64,000 bases of DNA from Antedon mediterranea (lineage: Eukaryota; Echinodermata; Crinoidea; Comatulida; Antedonidae): NCBI RefSeq assembly GCF_964355755.1, contig NC_092670.1:25843795-25907794 (forward strand). Reading direction: 5' to 3'. The notes beneath the pieces were generated by a model. It was not told the DNA's origin. It searched no databases and saw only the letters and a list, made by a program, of their open reading frames with translations. This document shows positions 24,201 to 36,348 of this stretch, piece by piece (the stretch's first letter is position 1; each line of letters begins with the position of its first letter). Position numbers and translations under genes: made by a program.

Positions 24201-27200
24201 TTTGTTTAAATTTCTCTTTCGGAAGTAATTCCCAGGTTGCTAATTTTAGTTGACTACATATGAATTACTGTGTCTATTTATTCGTTCTTGTAAACGACAT
24301 GTATTTTATAGTCTTGCAGTACGTACATTTTAAAATCGCCAGTTCTTTACACTAAAAAAAATACTGTGTATTCGAGAAACATCTAATTATATTTAAGTTA
24401 CATATATTCTCTCATTCAGTTTTCAAAAAAGACTGCTGTAGTATGCAAAATTAATTACCTAATAGTAGATATTTCAAAACCTGAATACATTCTAAATATG
24501 TTTCCCATGTATCTATTAATTTTCTTACTATGGATTATGGGTACCATAGATTGACAATTATTTTCTTATTTTTATGGCTAAAATCTTACCTGCTAGGAAC
24601 ATGTCTGTTATATAACTAAACTGTGTAAATTTGAGATAGGTACCAGATGTCTTTTCTGCAAGTTCCTCATAAAACAAGTTTGATCCTGTATTATGCATAG
24701 CTTGGACACCATACACCTGATAAAAAATAGGTCAAAATATTAATGGCAACATACAGTATTGCAGGAAAAATCAGCATTCTATAATTCTTTAAAACTAAGC
24801 ATGCACGTTAATAATTCATATTGCGTTATATAAAGATACTGTCCCTGTGTGTTATAAGGGCTATTAAAATGAAGAATATGGATCAGGTTTTTTTGCCATA
24901 TAATATCAATTATTTACTTTTCAAAAATCAACCAAGAATTCAGTTGGGTACCATGTGAAACTGCCAGTATATTCTCTGGCTATGATTTTCCATCATATGG
25001 TTTAGGTTTAGGGTTCATGATTATTTAACAAAAACACAATTTCACAGATGAGAACACTCATACTGTACAATACAACAAGTCATGTTGATTATGCTTGCAT
25101 AAAAATAGGTAAAAATGTTTTATAAATGCTAAATAAATATTAAATACTTTGACGATATCAATAAATATTTTTCAGATATAAAAATCCATAGGCATTTTGT
25201 GTTATAAGGTTATGTATTTTCTTTCTGTGTTTTCAACTATCCCTCTGGAATTGAATGCTTGTAATACTTGTTTATCCTAATAGGATAAAGAAGTATTAGT
25301 AACAAGACACAAAATTAAAATTTTTTAAAATAGCTGGATATATAATTTAAAGCTAAAATGCATGAATCGAATCAAAATTGTCTACCTGAAGTTGCCATAA
25401 CAAATTAGTATTAGAAATGTTTACCTTGACATTCATATCTCTGAGTCTATAAAGTTCTGTATGCCAGTTAACACATTGATCTGTGTATGATGGAGGATGT
25501 GGTTTATCGTCGCCTATCATCACAAGGGCTCGGGCAGATCTCTCAGTCCAGCTTAGGTCTTGAGCTTTCTTTAACACCCACTCATAACACTAAAGAAAAT
25601 AAAAAAAAACAATATTGTAAAAATGTATTAATACTTGATAATGACTTACTACATTTGGATACTAACACAAAAAGATCCTAACAATAGCAAGGGGTTATCC
25701 ACCAAGTGCGGATAACCCCTTGCTATTGTTAGGATCTTTTTTTTTCTTATTCTTATTTCTTTCCCAAAATGTTGTTGCACATGTATCTCTAATTTTTGTG
25801 GAAATAAAAATTATTATAATAACTATAACAATAATCATTATAACAATAATTACAATAATTAAAAACAATAACTACTACAGTAGTAATGACTAAAATTTTT
25901 ATTTTTTTAATTTTAAATGTAAATATGTATAATTATGTTTGTATGATGTAGTATGTTTAAGCGGATATTAGCCCTTGATGGCATTTGCAGCAATAAAGAA
26001 ATTGAATTGAATCGTCAGAAGTTTGACTTTAAACTGTAGATGTGCAGGGAACTGTGTAATATGATGTTAAAGTTACGCAGATTTTATGGAATTTTATGGT
26101 TGCTCATAAATTCTCAGCACAAAATTATTCTTTAACGAAACTGTATTTCATAATATGAAGCAACTTTTGACATGATAAAAATGGCATGCTATGCAAAAAA
26201 ATTATGCACACTTTAATAATTGTGTGCTAAAGAATAGGTAATTTAATGTAAATTTGTGCAAAAATATACCTATTTAGTTATAACTCGGACTCCTCAGGAT
26301 GGCTTGTTACCCCAATTTTTTTTAATGTATTATGTAAGCTGATGAGTTGTAGATATGAATTGATGTAAAATTTGTACCGGATGTTCTGACGTACCCATAT
26401 GGCCACTTGAATTTGAAAAACAGAATTTTTTTTCGCTTTAGTACTAGTTAATCCCATTTAATAGAGCGCACTGCGCTTATCCCATTTCACCCTAGATTTT
26501 AATATGTTAATTCTCAATCAATTCTCTTTCACATGCATCAACAAAATTTGAATTTTTCTTACGTCATCATATGAAAAAAAAATTAGAATAACGTGACCTA
26601 CTTAATTTCATCTATACAGTATATTTCAATCTGTTGTAGCTCATCTGAATGAAAAGTGACCCACATTATTAAAACTTATTATGGAAGCTGTTGAATTGTA
26701 GATATGAATTCATATAAAAATTTTGTCTATCTGATGTCATGAAGTCATCATATGGCCAGTTGAATTCAAAAAGTCAGATTTTCATCTCTTTCGTAAAACA
26801 CATTTAAAATAGCTCGCTTTTTCGAGTCCAAAATTCTACAAATTTTTATTAATGTAATTATTTAGATAATTATCTTCTAAAATTGCTATCTTTATATTAC
26901 ATTTTGATGTTGGCATCAAGTTAAGAATTGATTAAAAAATGGGTCTCGTAATTTGCTACACTGTATATAACATATATAGTGTATTCCGTAAATACTGTTA
27001 TGTTTTATGACACAAAATAGGTACAATTCAACACTGTAAACATATTTAATTCATGTCATAAGATGGCATAATAATTGTCGGCGTTCATATAATGTATGTG
27101 GTGCATGTTGCGCTATCCCGAATTCGTCAGAGTGACGAGTTCAAATCTAGTTTTATTTGTAACTGTGAATAAAAATAAATGAGCTTATTATTAATGTTAG

Positions 27201-30200
27201 TTAATGGCTGTATCATGTACTTTCACATCTACAGTACATGTTCCTACTGTACCATTCACAGTATGATTTAGGGCACATAAAAATAATTTGAATGTGATTG
27301 ATTCTCTGTTCCTACAATGAAATGAATGGTCAAATTGTCCATAGCCTAAGTCACAATGATGAGTGTTACAGACATCATTAGTTGCTGACCATAACAATTA
27401 TATATCAAATTATAAACAATTAATAACCTCTGGGGAATCCCCACCACCTGTTGATGGGACATCATTAATGAATCGAATTAGCTCTTCACGATTGTCAGTC
27501 AGATCACACATCCTCAACACGTAATTATGATGGTCACAGTAATCACCATGCGCCATTATTCCGATCCTAATATTGGAAATGTCTCGTAGAAGACGACTTG
27601 TAGTTTCTTCAACTTTAGAACGAACCTATAGTATTAGAAAATACATAAAACAATAATAAGATAAGATGGATAAAACAATCAGTCAACATAATTACATCTA
27701 TTATCTATTATAAACAGTAAAGATAGATATAAAGTTATTTTAATTATAATTTATTTTAGCATTAAAGGGTTCACCTCTAAACAACTATGATGCCGGTAAT
27801 CTCATCTCAAGGATGATAGGTATGGAATGTACTTTAAAAAATTAAAAAACAAAATAAAACTTGATTTAATTCGTCCCTATGACGAATTATAGGTTATATA
27901 CATTGATTTAAATAAAGATAATTGGTTCTTAAAATATATATATTGTTTGATGTTGTCAGAATCTTTAATTTATATTTATAATAATTATATGAAAGATATG
28001 ATCTTGTTAACGCAATATTGTAGCCGGTATCACAATCCAATCAAAGATCCCTCTGTATATAATGTCATAAACCACCCTTTTTACATAATAATAAAGACAT
28101 AAGTTGTTTTTTTTTTGTACTTTTTCATTATTTTTTCATTCTCAAGGTGAGACTTGATCTTTTGAATGCTATAGACACGAGCACAGACCCCCGAGCCATA
28201 CACAATTGACTAAAAGATTCCTCTGTGTATTTACTATGCAGTAACCACAATATATTATTACATACCGCAATGAATCACATTTTTTTACTATTAAACAGTT
28301 TGTAAAATATAAAAATATGATATTATTAAAGAAAGGTTGTAATACAGAAATCGGGCAAAAAGAGTTCGTATTAACATTTAACGCGCGTGCAAAAATCTGC
28401 GCAGTCATGGCAATTTTTTAAACGCTTAAAATTGCCTGAACATACTCTAATGTCATCGAAAATAAATTTTGCCAATTTTGAAAATTTTAAATGCGCGTAT
28501 GTATTGCCATATGATGAAATATGAGCTGAAATTTATGAGTACCAAATTTTGTTTAATTGTGATTCATGCTTGTGAAGATATGATTACAAATGTGATTTCG
28601 TTAAATCGCGCGTAAACATCATAATTTTTTATTGTGCACTGTGAAAACGACATCGATTTCTGACCATAAAGAAAATACTCTGAAAAATTGACTTAGCTAG
28701 ATCAAACTGATATCAAGATAATTGATGGACAAAATAATGCTAAAAAAAGAATAAAGATTCTGACAGAATCAATAAGGTTATATGCATGATTGAATGCATA
28801 TAACCGAATAAAGAGTATATATTGTATACTGTCTTGTCAATTGTAAAAAGTATACAATCGAATTTGAATAAACAATGACTGACCTGATCAAGGCATGCTG
28901 ACATACTACCAGTGGTGTCAAAGGAGAACACAACTTCAACTTTTTTACCATCTTCCACAACAAAGCTACTCAAAAGCTCCTGTTCAGACAAAAAAAGCAT
29001 GAAAAACCATCAGTTAAAGATACTGCTTAACACATCAACGGAATTCAAAAGGGGTTGTTATGGTTAAAAAGTAATTTTCAAACTTGCCTCTAATAATTAC
29101 AATATTTAATTTTCGACAAGCAGTATTCAACTTCCTTGACAGAAAATGTCAGAAAAATGGAATAGAAACTTTGAATGCAGTGGGGATCTATTAAATCTAT
29201 TAAGTTGCCATCATTTAAAAAGGTGCACATTTGCAACATCTTTGTAACGCTCTGTGCATGCAAAGAAATATATATTATATTCAAAGCAAGAACTGTTCAG
29301 TATGTATGGTGCAAGTATTTTTACAGCACCAACTATTACATTTTCTATGTATGTACTTTGGATAGGAAACTCCATATTTAGGATGGGGAACAAATTATTA
29401 AGCCCCAGACTCATTACAGATGCAGTTGCAGAAAATTAACTGGAATGTTCTTTTGCATGTTGTGAAGGGTGGGCGAATAACTTCTGATACCGATCATCTT
29501 AACCTGGATGTGTTAAATGTTCTACTATTTTCATGAGTTTTAAACAAATTTACCTACGGTTTCTAATATTTTTCCATTAAAATAATGCCTATTGAGCATT
29601 ATTGTGACATAATATGAAGTTCCTAAATTGTTCAGATAGTACGCCATTAAAGCAGTTATAACATAGTATATGACGTCACTACTATATGACGTCATAGGTA
29701 AATCCAACCGTTAAGGAGATATGGGCTTCAAAATAGCAAATGGCGGCCATTTTGAATTTATGCCAATTAACCCACTTCCCAATGTCTGAATTTGGTAAAC
29801 TTCGGAAATGAACCATATTTACCAGACAAAACAAAACAAAAAATTCTGTTGCAATTTCTTCTAGGTTCACCCTATTTTTTACTTATCTTTACTGGACTAC
29901 TATGCTAGACAGAGAAATAAAATAGTGATTGAAATAAGAATAATGTGTATTAAAATTTGTAAGAATGGTTCTAGCAGTGGTGGATAAAGTAGATCAAACT
30001 GTAAGAATGGTTCTAGCAGTGGTGGATAAAGTAGATCAAACTGTAAGAATGGTTCTAGCAGTGGTGGATAAAGTAGATCAAACTGTAAGAATGGTTCTAG
30101 CAGTGGTGGATAAAGTAGATCAAACTGTAAGAATGGTTCTAGCAGTGGTGGATAAAGTAGATCAAACTGTAAGAATGGTTCTAGCAGTGGTGGATAAAGT

Positions 30201-33200
30201 CGATCAAACTGTCATCTCTTGATGTATCAAGGACCTCTAGCTGTGGCGGATAAAGTCGATCAAACTGTCATCTCTTGATGTATCAAGGACCTCAGGCCTT
30301 TTACTATTTTCTCAGTGTAGGCATCATTGCCAATTGTTAAGACTTCCATTCAAATCTTATTTATAATTACTAATGATACTCCACCTGCTCTGTACTGATT
30401 GTGTGAAGATAGGGATCTTGTCATCAAAACTTAATAGGGATTATGTATTGGGATTATTAAAAGTACTATTCTATTTTAAGCAAAGGATAATTTAAGACCA
30501 ATTAGGAACTCTGTTAACTTTAAGACTTTAAACTTACTTGAAGAGCGGCTTCATCTAGTTTTTCCTCAAGTTCATCATCTTTTTTGGGTGTTGCTGCTGC
30601 TTCTTCTACTCGTTCAACAACTTTCACTTTAAGCAATGATTCCTCATCTAATCCCACTGAAGATGCTGTTAATGTATGCTTTCCTATTATCTTCTTACCA
30701 TTCAACTTCATAATAGAAAACATTATTACAAGGCCAGGTTTGGAAAAGGTAAACAATTATGATTGTTAAAAAATGAAAACAACTGTAAGTGTTGTTGTTT
30801 TCTTCATGTCCAAACAAATTGCTCATGAAATCTTTTAAAACAATCAAATAAAAACTGTAAGACTGTCAACTGACAGTCTATTTAGAGCCTTTCCCAGAAT
30901 AATAGTTTAGGCCAAAATAAAAAATTTTTTTTTTTTCCGATCAAGACGCCCGGGTGGATTTTTTTCCAGAAAAAAACAAAATTCTACCCACAAACATTGT
31001 TTTGTTCGGGATTTCCCAAATCATCAGATAGCGTAGTTTAGTAGGAGGACTGTCTACGTCTTTTTGTATTTTATTTATTACGTGTATTAACGATCCATAT
31101 AAATAATAGGGCACGATGTTTAACATTTACCATTCTGTGTTGACTGTTTCATTTTAAGTTTAAAACAATGCGATTAAAAAAAGCAAGTGATAAGCCAACC
31201 AAGGTATAACAACAGCAAGCTCCATAGCTAGCAGCCAACGGAGAAAACATGATACAAAACCAATTTATTTGTACTGTATGCCTTACTCAACAACTATTCA
31301 CACAAAACACAGCAGAGCTGCGCCTTTGTATACAACGTCTTCTGCGCGAAAAAAAAATTAATAAAAAAAAAAATTGCCAGCCTGGACTGAAACTTTTTGG
31401 GCAAAATCGGCAGGAAACAACATTTTTTTTTAGGTTGGCCTCATAGTTTATTTTATTTGTCCAAAGGAAATTCATGTTTCATTTTCGGCAGGAAATTGCT
31501 CAAAATTAGTCAAAGGTTTGTAACACAGAAAAAGACAATAATACCCTTTTTATACTATCGACTGAGAGAGGAACACGAGTTGAACTCGGAGGCAATTTCC
31601 ATTAGCCAAAAAAACTGCGAGATGAACTCGAGTTGCGCCCATTTACACTACATCGATCACCCCGGTGCTGTCAATCAAATCACTATTGCAATCGCACACG
31701 TGGAACTTAACTGACTATGGTTTAAACTTTTAAACACTGGAACATATCGACAAATCTCATATAAAAACATAATAATCCGAATTTACACAAAATTTATTTA
31801 ATTTTGAATATAGTCCAGTGTTATATTTTTTTTGTGGCTATTAAGATTATCATTTATTATTTTAAAAATTAGGGCCTAACAATTATTTTTCTTTTTAAAA
31901 TGACTGCATTTCCGCCTTGTAGACTGTACGTACATTAAATAGGCCTTAAATTGTTAGGTTGGCGTAAAAATAGGGTAGGTACGGTAAGTATTTAAAATAA
32001 AAAATGTATTTGTTAATTAGCATAACAATGTATCAATGAAGGAAAATTATTATATGGTATATTTCAGTTCCTAAAAAAGATATCATTTTCATCCATTGAG
32101 ACGTCAGTATTATATTTATTTTTCCCTTTTTCAATAATTAGGAATACATAGAATCGGCCAGGGTAGAGTAGTTACACCAATATTACATTATTTTAGGCTT
32201 TCTGGTAAGGTAGAATGCACACGAACAATTTCAATATTTTCAGCAGAAAAGAAAAGTCACAAATTTGTTTGTGCCTTTAAAAGAAAATAACGAACAGCAC
32301 AATATATCGTACAATTATTGTTTTAAGCAAAAAAGGTGTATTTTAAGCAAAAAACCTATTTTGTTTGCATAATGTATTGTATTTCTGTGACAACATGTTA
32401 GATTTTCAAGTCAATGACCTTTAACAGCTCGGTGTTGAACCACAAAAACCGTTTAAACTTCGTGTCTCCGGTGTAGATTCGACTACACCGGAGAAGGTAC
32501 ACCGGAGAACATTCAGCTTCGTTTCACCCCGGGGAGAGCACACCGGGGTGGTTGGATTTTTCCATTTACACCAGTCAATAAAAACCACAACACCGGAGTT
32601 TAGCGGCCCGGTGTACTAACAACTGCGGGGTTACACCGCTGTTACGGTGATAAGTGTAAAAGGGGTATTACATTTAAAATATACAACAGAGCTACAAAAT
32701 TACTCTGATGAACAATGATTAAAAAGCCTGAATATGGAATAAAAGAATTAAGGAAACATTTTGTTCTACCTCAAGCTCCTCAATCGCCTTCCAGATCTAA
32801 TAACCATTGATTACTATGGAGTGGATGCTTTTACATTTTAAAAACCAAGTAGACCTGCACAATTTTTTTTTGATAACCAAAACCTTATAATCAGTGGAAA
32901 TCAGCCAATCAAATGTTGAACCTTATACAAATAATTCCAATTTTGTGAACTAAATTGCCACATTTTTGTGTTTAAGTCATAATGAATTGTTACAACTGAC
33001 CTTCATTTCTATATTACTTGATGAATCAACTTCCAGTCTTTCTGTCAACATATCCTTCACATCCTGAATGGTGCTAATATTTTCAATGCCCAATGGGAAA
33101 GTATAACCACATTCTTTCTCAATATAAATATTGTATTTTTTTATTGAAACAACCTTTAAAAAAATATAGAAAAGCAATATAAAATGTTGAGGTCTTGGGA

Positions 33201-35077
33201 CCATGAAAACAGTAAACCATTTTACAAAAAAAAAGCTAATAAATAGATAATTTCAAATAATTATTTCATTTTAAATTCTTCGATCATAAAAATAATCAAA
33301 ATGGAAATGAAAAAGGGCCATATTAATTGCAATAGCTAGCATTAAAGGTTCACTTTTCAGGGTCTGTAAAATAAAAACTTACCTCTGCTTTTAAAACAGT
33401 TTCAGGTCTAACTCCAAGAAAGCTAAGGGTATGAAATCGGTTTAAAATCTTGCCAGTGTATTTAATAATTATCTGCTTTGTTGAAACCTTTTCCTCTTCA
33501 GCAACCTTTTTACATACATCTTCAATCTGGAAATGTGAAATTGTACATTTAAAAAATGTATAGATTATATCGCTTTTTAAACTTGGTAAATCTGTGCATT
33601 CGAAAATTACTACACTTTTATACTATAAAATATAATATTTTGCGCAGTTTTATAGTATAATTATATTTTTTAATGAACTTACAGTTTTATGAGATGGTAA
33701 CTGAAAATTAGATGTTCGTCCTGATTTTGGAAGCTTCACATTTACGTCAAGTTGCCCAGATCTTGCACATGCCTCTTTTGAAGTGATGCCTGTTGGGTGC
33801 AATTGCAAAAAAAAATGTTATATACAGTATAACTATTCTGTGACAATTTTGTAGGATGTTTTTTTGGCACTGTGATTTTATAGAAACGAACAAATTCAAC
33901 ATGGAGTATGCGAATGTATGTCTGAGAAAAATGACACCAATTTAAAGGATTTATTTGTGATTATCTTCATAAAAGTGCTATCCACAATAAAATACATTTG
34001 GACATGAAATACAAGGAAGTGCGAAACAGCAGTAGTATAAGGCCCCATTTAAACATACAGTATGATTGTTAATAAATAATATTTCAAACATCTAAAAAAT
34101 TAAGAATTTATTGATTTTATCCCACCGAACATGGGCCAGAACCATCCCACATTCATGGAGGTTACTAATCTATGCCCAGTAGGGCCCGGTATCACCAAGT
34201 AGGTGCCTGGTATTTCCTGGTTGGGTTAAATAATCAACAAGCGTCGCGTTCGCGACACGAACTGAGTTGATGCATACATGGCGTCACAAATGTATAGTAT
34301 TGCGTCAACTAGTATGTCTCGCTTTTTTTAGGCTCTGTCCCGTCCAACCCTTGAATTGTCCCACCTTCAAAATATTTCATGAAAAAAAATTACGAAATAA
34401 TATTTTGAAAAATACCAAATGCCAAATTATTAGCATTTGGTGAATTTATATGAACTGAAGTATAGACTACACAACGATTATGATTATTACGACTAACGAA
34501 AGTAGGCCTAGGTTCCTTATCATTTATCAATCATCTGCGGTTCATGCATGCAAGACTTCGGTGGTGGCCGGCCTCGCGTAACTTCCAGTTAGAGATCAGG
34601 GAACACAGCAGACAGATGGATGCGGTTGGATTGTTTACACATCCGGTTAGCGAACCTAGCGCAATTAATTTTGTAAATTGAATACTGTCTGCAATCCGAT
34701 CGTACTAAAATTGTGGTTTTATTGAACTGGAAATGTTATTAGAAATCTATATATATCATATTTCGTTAAATTAACACTTTAAATTGACAGGTCTTGGTAT
34801 TTATTTAGGAGGACCCTACATACAGTACCTACCAGATCCAGTACGTAGATGTTAGGCCCCTGGTAGGCCTAGTACCACTAGGCTAGTGGGCTAGTTAGTG
34901 TTAGGCCTATATTATATATAGTTATTATAGCGTAGGCCTACTATGCCTAGCTAGCTAGCTACTATAGTCTAGCTAGGTAGCCCTAGCTAGGCCTACCTAA
35001 CTAGCAAGGCCTACCTAAAGGCTAGGCTAGGCCTTGACAGACAGAAAGTCAGCGAATAAAAGTAACTTACCTAACAT
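21261..35077 (-). CDS. Tandem ubiquitin-like / vWA-domain protein with CaaX tail (521 aa, 12 exons)
   Basis: Exons, 5' to 3' on the minus strand: 35077-35071, 33789-33683, 33526-33383, 33153-33001, 30705-30538, 28979-28884, 27625-27428, 25589-25425, 24716-24590, 23880-23738, 21892-21754, 21379-21261. They total 1566 nt, divisible by three, with matching phases throughout. Residues about 15-88 and 91-168 each look like a ubiquitin-like beta-grasp fold (for example FQLPSHKTIEDVCKKVAEEE and QIIIKYTGKIL in the first; NISTIQDVKDMLTERLEV and IEMKLNGKKI in the second). An acidic linker follows. Residues 206-360 form a vWA domain: FSFDTTGSM supplies the MIDAS DxTxS-type motif, STGGGDSPECYE the conserved threonine/aspartate loop, and ALVMIGDDKPH a core strand. 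The tail (480-521) is basic (FRKSKRNTKTSSRSKSQDK) and ends CGIM-stop, a plausible farnesylation site. No signal peptide is present, so the protein is cytosolic or membrane-anchored. The vWA resembles that of alpha-kinase vwkA-like proteins, but no kinase is present. Function unknown. Confidence 0.88.
22288..22769. mobile_element. MITE with TTAA target-site duplication (copy 2)
   Basis: TTAA at 22288-22291 and 22766-22769 flank a 474-bp element that begins AGATGTATTGTCCC and ends with the inverted AATACATCT. It belongs with the copy at 5181-5519 by its ends, although the interiors differ. It lies in the intron between coding exons 10 and 11 of the vWA gene. Confidence 0.7.
23340..23720. repeat. 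Inverted-repeat MITE-like sequence
   Basis: 23398-23560 is a long imperfect palindrome: AATGTTTTATATTTGTATAATGG... on one side and its complement ending ACATTCATTATTTGTATAC on the other, with AAATAATGGCAT / ATGCCATTATTT as perfect inner arms. The word TCAAATGAYAGGAATYTATTTAG occurs at about 23349 and 23595, so the palindrome sits beside a direct repeat. A related fragment lies at 22800-22890. Confidence 0.55.
25669..25741. repeat. Perfect 32-bp inverted repeat with 9-nt loop
   Basis: The arm 25669-25700 is exactly complementary to 25710-25741; the loop ACCAAGTGC is 9 nt. The arm includes GATCCTAACAATAGCAAGGG. It lies 80 bp from coding exon 8 of the vWA gene, in the upstream intron. It may be a small MITE or a transcribed hairpin. 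Confidence 0.9.
26270..26800. repeat. Diverged tandem duplication within an intron
   Basis: 26320-26440 and 26670-26790 share the sequence order GTTG(A)TAGATATGAATT, ATATGGCCA-TTGAATT and a TTTTC(A/G)-TCTTT-type end. The copies are diverged. No coding potential is seen. Confidence 0.4.
28385..28725. repeat. Copy of the interior of the 13.1-14.0 kb repeat
   Basis: It matches 13545-13905 in order: ATGGCAATTTT-TAAACGCTTAAAATTGCCTGAA, ATTTATGAGTACCAAATTTT, GAAGATATGATTACAAA-GTGATTTCG, and ACTGATATCAAGATAA. It lies in an intron of the vWA gene and lacks the GACA/hairpin end. Confidence 0.75.
29560..29880. repeat. Probable dispersed repeat with duplicated TGACGTCA and a GGCGGCC palindrome
   Basis: ACTATATGACGTCA occurs twice in tandem at about 29668-29692, each copy containing the 8-bp palindrome TGACGTCA. 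AAATGGCGGCCATTT at 29739-29753 is another palindrome. The combination looks like a dispersed repeat rather than unique intron; no family is assigned. Confidence 0.4.
29960..30290 (+). repeat. 42-bp minisatellite, about six units plus two variant units
   Basis: The unit AGAATGGTTCTAGCAGTGGTGGATAAAGTAGATCAAACTGTA-like sequence repeats with period 42. The last two units change to GTCGATCAAACTGTCATCTC and carry TTGATGTATCAAGGACCTC. Since 42 is a multiple of three, the array stays open in one frame (MVLAVVDKVDQTVR repeated), which creates a spurious reading frame inside an intron of the vWA gene. Confidence 0.9.
31539..32670. mobile_element. Candidate DNA transposon with TAATACCC ends and internal ACACCGG hairpins
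   Basis: The left end TAATACCCTTTTTATACTATCG is mirrored by the right end whose complement is TAATACCCCTTTTACACTTATC. TA on both sides could be the target duplication. The right quarter contains the inverted pair TCTCCGGTGTA / TACACCGGAGA (about 32466-32492) and CACCCCGG / CCGGGGTG. No transposase is visible. It lies in the intron between coding exons 4 and 5 of the vWA gene. Confidence 0.5.
34840..35040. repeat. TAGGCCTA-rich cluster near the vWA gene start
   Basis: Repeated words TAGGCCTA, CTAGGCCTAC, CTAGCTAGCTA lie just downstream of the start exon, inside intron 1. Similar clusters occur at 18590-18720, 23120-23200, 37600-37830 and 46520-46575. Confidence 0.6.
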
Positions 35078-36348
35078 GTTTATGTAGATTTATGTTATGT
35101 AGACCTCTGGGCCTACTCTTTAACTGTATAGATTGAGAAAGTGTTGTGGTTAACACGATTTTATACATTACTACAGGAGGTAAATGACAGTCACGACTGA
35201 AAATAAACAGTTTATATACTGATTACGAAATGAGCTATTTTTAACAGCCAATCATTGCATGCTAGCTGGTTGGGTGGTTGTTGAATTGCCAGCAACAAAG
35301 ATCTTATATACTAAAGATAGGACACTCTCGGAATTTTACGTGCGATTTATGTAACACACATGGAGCTCATTTTATAGGGCGCCCTCTCGCTCAAACGAGT
35401 AGATTTATGGATCAGATATGTCTACTGTATTGTAACTGAATACTCAATTTTTTTCATCACAATAATTGCGGTAATGTGCGATTAAATTATAATAAATTAT
35501 TTCCTGTACTTTGTATATCTCTATTTGTTTTAATTACTGAATATTGTTGTTATTATTGAATGTTTATCATCATCCTCAAAATCATCATCTAGGAGTAATC
35601 ATCACTCACATCACTACTACTTATTTATGCGAGTCGGTCCCTCTGGTATTAACACTAAGCGCATCATATTCCGTTTTTGTTCTTGATATGTTCTTCCTTT
35701 TTATCCAGCAGCAAAACAGTACAGATTAGGAAAATATAGTAGTCAAATAGTGTGTTATAAACAATTAAAAAAGAACAACAAGTCACTTTTTGAAAATCAC
35801 TACTTCGACTATTATTTTTATTGCAGTAATTTTTAGGAATATATTTATAAACAATCATAGGCTTAAGCCTACAGTCATGACATGAAACAGATTATGATAG
35901 TCAATTCTGAGACAATTCATACTAGGACTACTGCATTATGTACCCATCATTCGCCATGACATTCATTTGTTATTATAATTTATTTAAAACCTGAGATAGC
36001 AATTAGTTATGTTATAGTAGTCTCAGTTTAAAATTAACTCAATAACTATTGCAAAATGATGCACGGGCCACCCAGAGGAAATATAAAAAATGTAGAAACA
36101 TTGAAATAAAATCATCATATTTACAATTATTCAATCATCATACCAAACCGTCGTAATGATCATCATTTCTAGCCGATAATGCACAGACCGAGGCGCGTAC
36201 AGACCTCCTACAACTTTATGGCATACCTCATAAATGTGATACTTTAATTAATTTTTCACTCTTCTTCTTATCACTGATTATGTCTCTGTTGAAGAATTTA
36301 ACAGCATAGAATATGCGTAGGTTTACGTACGTTTCAATTAGCAATGTT
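35078..36348. other. Upstream flank of the vWA gene (likely 5' UTR and promoter), no gene seen
   Basis: The minus-strand start codon at 35077-35075 is preceded by AT-rich sequence without a recognisable TATA-type promoter. Short microsatellite-like CATCATC runs occur at about 35568-35620. No coding exon is supported. Confidence 0.35.

Noticed and set aside
29965-30222. Repeat protein MVLAVVDKVDQTVR x6
   Set aside because: An in-frame artefact of a 42-bp minisatellite inside an intron.
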